Source: Phanerochaete sordida
Taxonomy: Eukaryota; Basidiomycota; Agaricomycetes; Polyporales; Phanerochaetaceae
Assembly (NCBI GenBank): GCA_019973155.2
Contig: BPQB01000205.1
Location: 1-13,417, forward strand
DNA length: 13,417 nt
Direction: 5' to 3'
Shown: positions 8,688 through 13,417 of the stretch, piece after piece
How the letters are laid out: every line of letters starts with the position of its first letter
Numbering within the stretch: the stretch's first letter is position 1
The notes under the pieces: generated by a model
The model's input: only the letters and a program-made list of their open reading frames with translations
What the model was told of the DNA's origin: nothing
Databases searched by the model: none
Translations under genes and position numbers: made by a program

Positions 8688-9793
8688 ATGTCTACGCCGA
8701 AAACTGTGGAGCGCATGAACAGCGTGCGCAAGGGTCTTCTGGCCGACAAGCACTCCACCTAGCTTGTAACGGACTGACCCAGCTTCAGGTCCCACCATTC
8801 GGCGAAGACTGGTGAAGGTAAGTGCCCGAAGCTCCGCCACAACGTCTTTGTGCTTCGATCGGACCTTACATTCGCCATTTCCATGCTCACACATATCCTG
8901 CAGGCCCTGTCGGAGAAGGAGAAGGCTCGTATGTCCCGGCAAACAGGTGGCGACGAGGAAGATAGTACCGATTGGCAGCAACCTACGTCGGACGACGGCA
9001 CCGATAAGTCTGATGGTACGTCAAACCTTACGCTTCACGTCGACTGCGCTGATGATGGTCCTAAACGACACTCCGGACTATCTCAAAATAGAGAACTGGC
9101 CGACAACGAACACCCTCCAGCGCGAGCATATCCGCAACATGAACGAAACTCACCGCATCGCCCCCATCCCCGCTTTCGACTTCGACGGCAGTATCATCAC
9201 CCGCGACAAGTACGAGTCTTAGCTGCGCAGCGCGTGGGCAATGGGGCGCGTTACCATGACGCACTACACGTCCGACAACAGCAAGTCCGACACTTGCGTG
9301 TTTTCAAGGAGCCCATCCTGTACGCCGCACCGGGTGTTTTATGCCGGCGCGCCGTCCGTGCGCCTGGCGGCACCCCATCGCCAGGGCTCCCAGGGCGGCA
9401 GCGCGCGCGTGACTGACATCACGTTTTGGACAGGCTCGACAACGAGCGGTCGCGGCTGCTCAAGTGCCTGCAGGAGGTGCGTCGCGCGCTCGATGGCGTG
9501 GCGCCGTGCTCACGCACTTCCCCAGGTGAAGGATAGAGATAAGGTGCGCCTGCCGCCCCACGGTGCGCGGGCGCGGCTGACCGTGCGCAGGCGGACATGC
9601 TCGCGGACAAGCTCGCACGAGAGTAAGTGCGCCCGTCCGCCCCGCAAGACACCTGCTGACGTGCGCCCAGACTACGCTCCGCTCGAGTGTTAAGAGGTTC
9701 AGCATGGTAAACCCATGCTCCCCTGATGGCTTGACGGATAGCTCCCCGTTGTCCTCGCCTTCGCGCGCGAAGAAGAAGGCGCGGAAGCTCTAG
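8688..9793 (+). pseudogene. Multi-exon unknown gene with in-frame stops; coiled coil and basic tail
   Basis: Product unknown. One frame from the ATG at 8688 gives MSTPKTVERMNSVRKGLLAD, then meets TAG (8760) and TGA (8775), and continues as KLRHNVFVLRSDLTFAISML and an acidic QTGGDEEDSTDW stretch. A GTACGT donor at 9016 and acceptor at 9091 keep phase into ENWPTTNTLQREHIRNMNE and AFDFDGSIITRDKYES. A third TAG follows at 9220, after which LRSAWAMGRVTMTHY is still readable. The link from about 9285 to the acceptor at 9433 is unresolved. The 3' part splices cleanly: exons 9434-9476, 9526-9543 (18 nt), 9591-9622, 9671-9706 and 9742-9793, with introns of 49, 47, 48 and 35 nt. These give a heptad-like helix (LDNERSRLLKCLQEVKDRDK...) and the tail SPSRAKKKARKL, NLS-like. 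Three nonsense codons in otherwise coding sequence suggest recent decay. Alternatively the first two stops lie in a poor 49-nt intron at 8734-8782, but that breaks the downstream frame. Confidence 0.6.
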
Positions 9794-9994
9794 GTCTTTG
9801 TGCTTACCGTCTCAATAAGTACTTCGTTTGTAAGGTTCCCGTGTTACTGAGTCCCTACTCCATTCGCTGTATCTTCGTTTCAATACAATTGTCGTAATGT
9901 CCTTAGTAAAACCATCGAACGTGCTGTGTGCCCAAGCAAGGTTTCAGCCGCGCGCGGCCCCCCTCCCTAGGCCTCATTGCCGCCCGAGCCTCGT
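9794..9994 (+). other. Probable 3' UTR of the preceding gene and repeat junction
   Basis: AT-richer sequence follows the stop at 9793 and includes AATACA near 9884, a possible polyadenylation element. The sequence changes character near 9980, and similarity to copy 1 of the dispersed repeat starts at 9995. A short CCGCCCGAG shared just before the junction may be microhomology. Confidence 0.4.
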
Positions 9995-10718
9995 GGCGAT
10001 CACGTGTCTCCATGGGACAGTGCTAAGTCGCGACGGCGGCGCTTTGGCTTTCGCCACCCCCACGTCTGCTCGTACTACTCGCAGCTCAGCTTTCCCTGCG
10101 ACCTCTGCCGCCTCGACATCCTCCATCCACGGGCTGTGCTGGTATCAGCCGGCTCGTGCGATTCCCGGCTCGCCCTGCGCCGTCCGTCGCCTTCCAGCTC
10201 CGTGCACGGAAGGGCCCCGACGGACGGCTGCCACGCGATGACGTTGTCCGCCACTTTGCCAGGTAAAGGGTGCTCGGTCTTCGTCGCCGCCGCCTCAGAT
10301 CTAACATCTGTAGGATCCGCCCAAAACGGTCGCGTAGCGTTCACCCGGCTGAGAAACTGCGCCCGCGACTCGAACAACGCGCGCTCCACTCGACCGCCAA
10401 TCACCAACCTCGTCGCGTCGCGTCTCCGTCACGGTCCCAGAAATGGCCTCATTAATTCCAGGGTCGCTCGAAGACACCGCTGCTAGCCAGCTCCGAATGG
10501 AATCCAACACCGTCTCCACCGCGAAGAACGCATCCGTTTGCTGCTGCGCACGCTGGCACGCTGCGCCCGCCGCGCCTGCCGCGCCCGGTCTGCCACCCCG
10601 GACCTTGTGCCTGCGACGTTCAGCCGGGCACTCCCTGGCGAACGGCCACCCTCGACGACCTCTTCTCCGAGCCTGTGGAGCTACGAGCGTCCGGACGTCC
10701 CCGCACTCCCTCGTTTGC
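9995..10718 (+). repeat. Dispersed ~720-bp repeat, copy 2 (inverse of 1102-1822)
   Basis: This is the reverse complement of 1102-1822 at about 99% identity by eye. The clearest splice-like signals are on this strand: intron 10263-10313 (51 nt, GTAAAG donor, CTAAC nine bases before a TGTAG acceptor). A second possible intron, 10142-10197 (GTATCAG to CCTTCCAG), gives a frame running into LRARKGPDGRLPRDD. Three overlapping frames look protein-like and so do antisense frames, so no product is named. A frame starting ATGGGACAG is open in copy 1 but has TAA here. Unlike copy 1, this copy is not preceded by the CxxC/HxC gene or its 3' flank, so it is 5'-truncated or inserted separately. Confidence 0.85.
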
Positions 10719-11055
10719 CATTCCGTCACCCTTCGCACGGCATTAAACGACGTCTTCCGCTCTCCACAATCTTTGAGTCAGCTGTGACGTTGAGGTAGTA
10801 ATGCTGCGCGTCCGGCCTCCCCGCAAGGACAGCCTCTGAGTAGACTTCGTTCCACCTCTCGAAACCGGCGGTACGCGCTGTTGGCCGTGCATATAAGCTA
10901 ATTGCTGCTCACAGGCGGTCCCCTCAGAATCACGTCTACTTTCCCTCCAGCCTCTCGCCAACGTCTCTACACATACTCCGCCATCCATCGCACACGCCAC
11001 GCCGTCGCTTCTTCAATATCTCTATCCTTCTCCCCACATCTGTACCATCGCAATA
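10719..11055 (+). promoter_or_regulatory. Promoter and leader of the 243-aa CxxC/HxC gene, with TATA box
   Basis: TATAAG at 10892-10897 lies about 160 bp before the ATG at 11056. It is followed by a pyrimidine-rich tract (about 10930-11040) of the kind common in fungal 5' UTRs. The first ~80 bp adjoin the end of the dispersed repeat, so the promoter begins close to the repeat boundary. Confidence 0.5.
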
Positions 11056-11945
11056 ATGGCTCGCGACTCCGGGCCCGCTCACATGTCGAACTCAGGAGGT
11101 CGACGCGGTGGTAGAGGGCGTGGTAGCCGTCGCGGTAGAGGTCGTCCCGGCCGAAGCGCGCCTCGCGGGGCCACCGCGGCCTCTGAGATGCCCCAGGCCT
11201 CGCACAACGGTATGGCGTCTTCGTTTTAATGCTGCTTTGATTCTTGACTGACGACGAGGTCAGGTGCAGACAGCTCGACTGTCTCTGAGCAGCATAGCGA
11301 GACCAGCCAATCCTTGACTCCGGAAGCCCCTGCTACACCAGCCGCCCAATTCAACCAAGGTGCGTTACTGCGTAGCAATGTATGACATGAAGCTCATTCC
11401 TCACATTTTAGTCATCATCATATCCGACTCCGACTCCGACCGCGCTACCACTTCGCCCGGCGCTGAGGCCGTCCCCGGCCCCCAGCCTGTGCCCGAGCAT
11501 GAACAAGGGCCCGTCGCTGGCCCTGTCTGCGATTGTGAGCTGCTTTGGTGTTGGCTCCCTTAGGTCCTGTTCTCACTTTTCCGCAGTTGCCGGGACTCTA
11601 CCTAGGGTGCTTTTGCCCGTGTCCGAAACTTCTCCGTGGCGCCTCCAAGTCATTCATGCTATGATCGCTGAGCGGCGCTCGGTCCCCCAGGCGTTTTTCA
11701 ACGCTCTATGGCGCTCCTGCCAGGGCTGTGGGAACAATGTGGTCGCCGAGCTGGCTCACGAATGCGGCCGGCACTCTCTCGTCGAGGATGCGTTTGAAAT
11801 AGTCGCTCATGAGGGCGGAGTGGCCCCTGATACGTTCGCGACGATGTTTGGGGTGTGCGCGTATTGCAATTTCGTGCGCTACACTGTTACGGTCGCCGAT
11901 GGTGAGGTCGAACACGACCATGCCTGCTCCAAGCGCATTCTGTAG
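11056..11945 (+). CDS. CxxC/HxC zinc-ligand protein with RGG-like N-terminus and SIM-like motif (243 aa)
   Basis: Unknown function. Exons 11056-11209, 11264-11359, 11412-11534 and 11587-11945 splice to an intact 243-residue frame. Introns are 54, 52 and 52 nt, all in phase 1, with GTATGG, GTGCGT and GTGAGC donors. Residues ~14-38 are Gly/Arg repeats (GGRRGGRGRGSRRGRGRPGR), typical of nucleic-acid-binding disordered tails. At residues 84-93, VIIISDSDSD fits the SUMO-interacting motif pattern: a hydrophobic core followed by acidic, phosphorylatable residues. A Pro/Glu-rich linker follows. The C-terminus carries C169-x2-C172-x9-H182-x-C184 and C215-x2-C218-x15-H234-x3-C238, the spacing of the paralogues at 1987-2660 and 12558-13293. 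Metal binding and SUMO binding are inferences from pattern. Its 3' flank differs from that shared by the other two. Confidence 0.8.
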
Positions 11946-12195
11946 TCCAAAATAATGTAATGTCTGCTCTAGCGATGTAAAATACCACGATGTACACAAT
12001 GTCATGGCTGAAGGCGGTTTGCTACATATTCATTGTGCGTGACCGTTTAATCAACACCGATTCCTCGCGCTCTTAAAGTGGATGCCCTAGGTCGTAAAGT
12101 GTCGAGGTCGCCTACCGCACGCAGCCCGGCGGCTTGCACGTCTTGAGGTACATCGCGTCCGGCCACCCTCGAGACTCCGACGAGCTTGGACGCTA
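11946..12195. other. Convergent 3' intergenic region
   Basis: It lies between the stop of the plus-strand 243-aa gene and the stop of the minus-strand zinc-knuckle-like fragment. AT-rich sequence with TAATGTAATG follows the first stop. No gene or repeat seen. Confidence 0.4.
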
Positions 12196-12509
12196 TCAAT
12201 CCCGCTTTGCTATCTTCGCCGTGCGCTTCCCGTTTTGGACGTCCACGTAGTTCGGCGACTTGCGCACCACGTTCGTTAGCTTGGCAATCAACTTTCGACT
12301 ACCTTCGGCTCATCCAAGGTGCTTGGGTGGCGCCACGGACATCGCTGAATTGCGTGCCCACTTGCTTTGCAATTGGCGGCACAATACTGCGGGCGCTTGG
12401 ACAAGTATCGTCTCTGCTCCAAGTCGCTAACCTGCTTGTCGATCGTCAGAAGTGGGTCTGCCACATGGATGCCCCAATCCAGGTCATACGCGGTCAATGG
12501 TAGGTCCAT
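12196..12509 (-). CDS. Zinc-knuckle-like fragment, probably 5'-truncated (89 aa)
   Basis: Exons 12509-12303 and 12258-12196 join across a 44-nt intron (GTAGTC donor, GCTAAC branch, CAAG acceptor) in phase 0, giving 89 residues. The first exon has LTAYDLDWGIHVADPLLTID, an acidic/Gln helix, then YCAANCKASGHAIQRCPWRH. That is C43-x3-C47-x4-H52-x4-C57, one residue longer than the CX2CX4HX4C zinc knuckle of retroviral-type Gag and RNA-binding proteins. Exon 2 ends basic (GKRTAKIAKRD). The ATG at 12509 is only 48 bp from the divergent ATG at 12558, leaving little room for two promoters, and the protein starts in mid-domain style. It is probably the 3' end of a once longer gene. Whether the extra Ala is real or a mutation is unknown. 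Confidence 0.5.
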
Positions 12510-12557
12510 ATATGATTGCATTCGCGTTTGCGCCCCCTCCGAATCACACATCCCCCG

Positions 12558-13293
12558 ATGCCGTCTGCCTCTCACAAACATCCCGCTTCCCAGAAGCGCA
12601 AAATATCTGGACATTCACGCCCTGGGATAGACGGTACGCTGCTCTATCTGCATCGACACAAGTGCTTACGTTGGGCAGAGTCCGCGAACACTAAACTGCG
12701 CATGCGCCGGTCGAGGATCAAGACGTTGGTGGCCATGGATCGTCTCAAATCGAGCAGTAAGCTGCGAGACATGACACTGAACCTTGGTAGCCTAACGGGG
12801 CAGTAGACCTAGACGTGGACGACTCGGACGACGAAGATCTTCATGGGGAGACCGCGGATATTGGCGAGGGAAGCCCGCTTGAGTTAAGCCTGCCTTGTGA
12901 GTCCGATCTCCGTCTCCCATGCCGTCGCGCTGAGGTTATCGTGCCCTAGTCCTCGACGAGGTCGAGACCCGTTATCCTGCAAACCCTGTGCAAGACCCAG
13001 ATATCCTACTCGAGAAGGCCACTATCGCTACGCTTCCCCGCCCTCTGACAGGCGAGGACTTGCGACGTTGCTTTGGTACCTGCCAAAGGTGCAAGGATTC
13101 GTACTTGATCACCGCCGTTCACGACTGCAACCATGCTCCCTGGGGGGACATCATGTGGTTCTCAACCAAAAAGGAGTTTCTAGACGCGTGGACGAAGTGC
13201 GAGCTCTGCGGACTATTCCTGGCCAAAGATTCGTTCACCGCCCATGAGGAGACCTGCCCGAAGATCGCCATCGATGTACAGGAACACCAATAA
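12558..13293 (+). CDS. CxxC/HxC zinc-ligand protein with acidic SIM-like stretch (196 aa)
   Basis: Unknown function. Exons 12558-12633, 12679-12756, 12804-12896 and 12950-13293 splice to 196 intact residues. Introns are 45, 47 and 53 nt, phase 1 throughout, with GTACGC, GTAAGC and GTGAGT donors and TTACG or CTAAC branch sequences. The N-terminus is basic (SHKHPASQKRKISGH, KLRMRRSRIK). Residues 52-63, IDLDVDDSDDED, form an acidic, SUMO-interaction-like stretch at the same exon start as the VIIISDSDSD of the 243-aa paralogue. The C-terminus has C127-x2-C130-x9-H140-x-C142 and C166-x2-C169-x11-H181-x3-C185. The exon-4 opening FLDEV equals FLNEV of the 1987-2660 gene at the same intron position. 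A possible TATATA lies near 12508, about 50 bp upstream. The sequence after the stop is identical to that after the left paralogue. Confidence 0.82.
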
Positions 13294-13417
13294 TTGTAGT
13301 TTGAATGTCTTGTCTGTACAACAAATCGAATGTCGCGCCTTGAGTTCTTGGATCTGCCCTGGCCGACGCGACGTGTTGTTCGCGACGACGCGACGAGACG
13401 GGAGCAGGGCGGCGGTG
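13291..13417 (+). repeat. Shared 3' flank, right copy, running off the window
   Basis: Identical by eye to the reverse complement of 1863-1989, beginning at the TAA stop. The upstream coding tails differ (the residues before the stop are QEHQ here and PKKQ on the left). It may be the start of a third copy of the 1102-1989 segment beyond the window. Confidence 0.9.

Noticed and set aside
1102..10718. Terminal inverted repeats of a single DNA transposon
   Set aside because: No transposase in between, no target-site duplication found at either boundary, and the two copies are not placed symmetrically around one coding unit.

Overview
The window looks like nuclear DNA of an agaricomycete (mushroom-forming) fungus, most likely a polypore. 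It is moderately GC-rich and has no bacterial operon or Shine-Dalgarno signals. Its genes are broken by many introns of about 45-65 nt with GTRNGY-type donors, CTRAY-like branch points and YAG acceptors. Coding regions had to be assembled by splicing by eye, since single-frame ORFs miss most exons. The polypore placement is inference from remembered resemblance to predicted proteins of that group; nothing was searched. Layout: (1) 6-426 (-), a small two-exon unknown gene. (2) 1102-1822, copy 1 of a ~720-bp dispersed repeat whose inverse copy lies at 9995-10718 (about 99% identical). (3) 1987-2660 (-), a zinc-ligand (CxxC/HxC) protein with a TATA box. (4) 3126-5860 (-), the dominant gene, with five exons that join into an intact 844-residue uncharacterised protein. 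(5) 6030-6250, a 30-bp minisatellite upstream of that gene. (6) 6828-7701 (-), a damaged gene that still encodes a complete Zn(II)2Cys6 pattern across an intron. (7) 8688-9793 (+), a multi-exon gene with in-frame stops but a clean coiled-coil and basic C-terminus. (8) 11056-11945 (+), a second CxxC/HxC protein with an RGG-like N-terminus and a SUMO-interaction-like motif. (9) 12196-12509 (-), a fragment with a zinc-knuckle-like motif. (10) 12558-13293 (+), a third CxxC/HxC paralogue. The three CxxC/HxC genes form a small family with the same cysteine/histidine spacing, matching intron phases and a variable basic/acidic N-terminal half. The outer two (1987-2660 and 12558-13293) face outward. 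From the stop codon onward they share an identical 3' flank, at least 127 bp to the window edge, although their coding regions have diverged. That flank runs into the ~720-bp repeat on the left side. The genes between are nearly all lineage-type 'unknowns' with nuclear or DNA-binding features, some intact and some decayed. The best reading is an accessory cluster of multicopy, fast-evolving fungal gene families, possibly carried on or shuffled by a repeat-flanked segment. No transposase, reverse transcriptase, rRNA, tRNA or CRISPR array could be supported.
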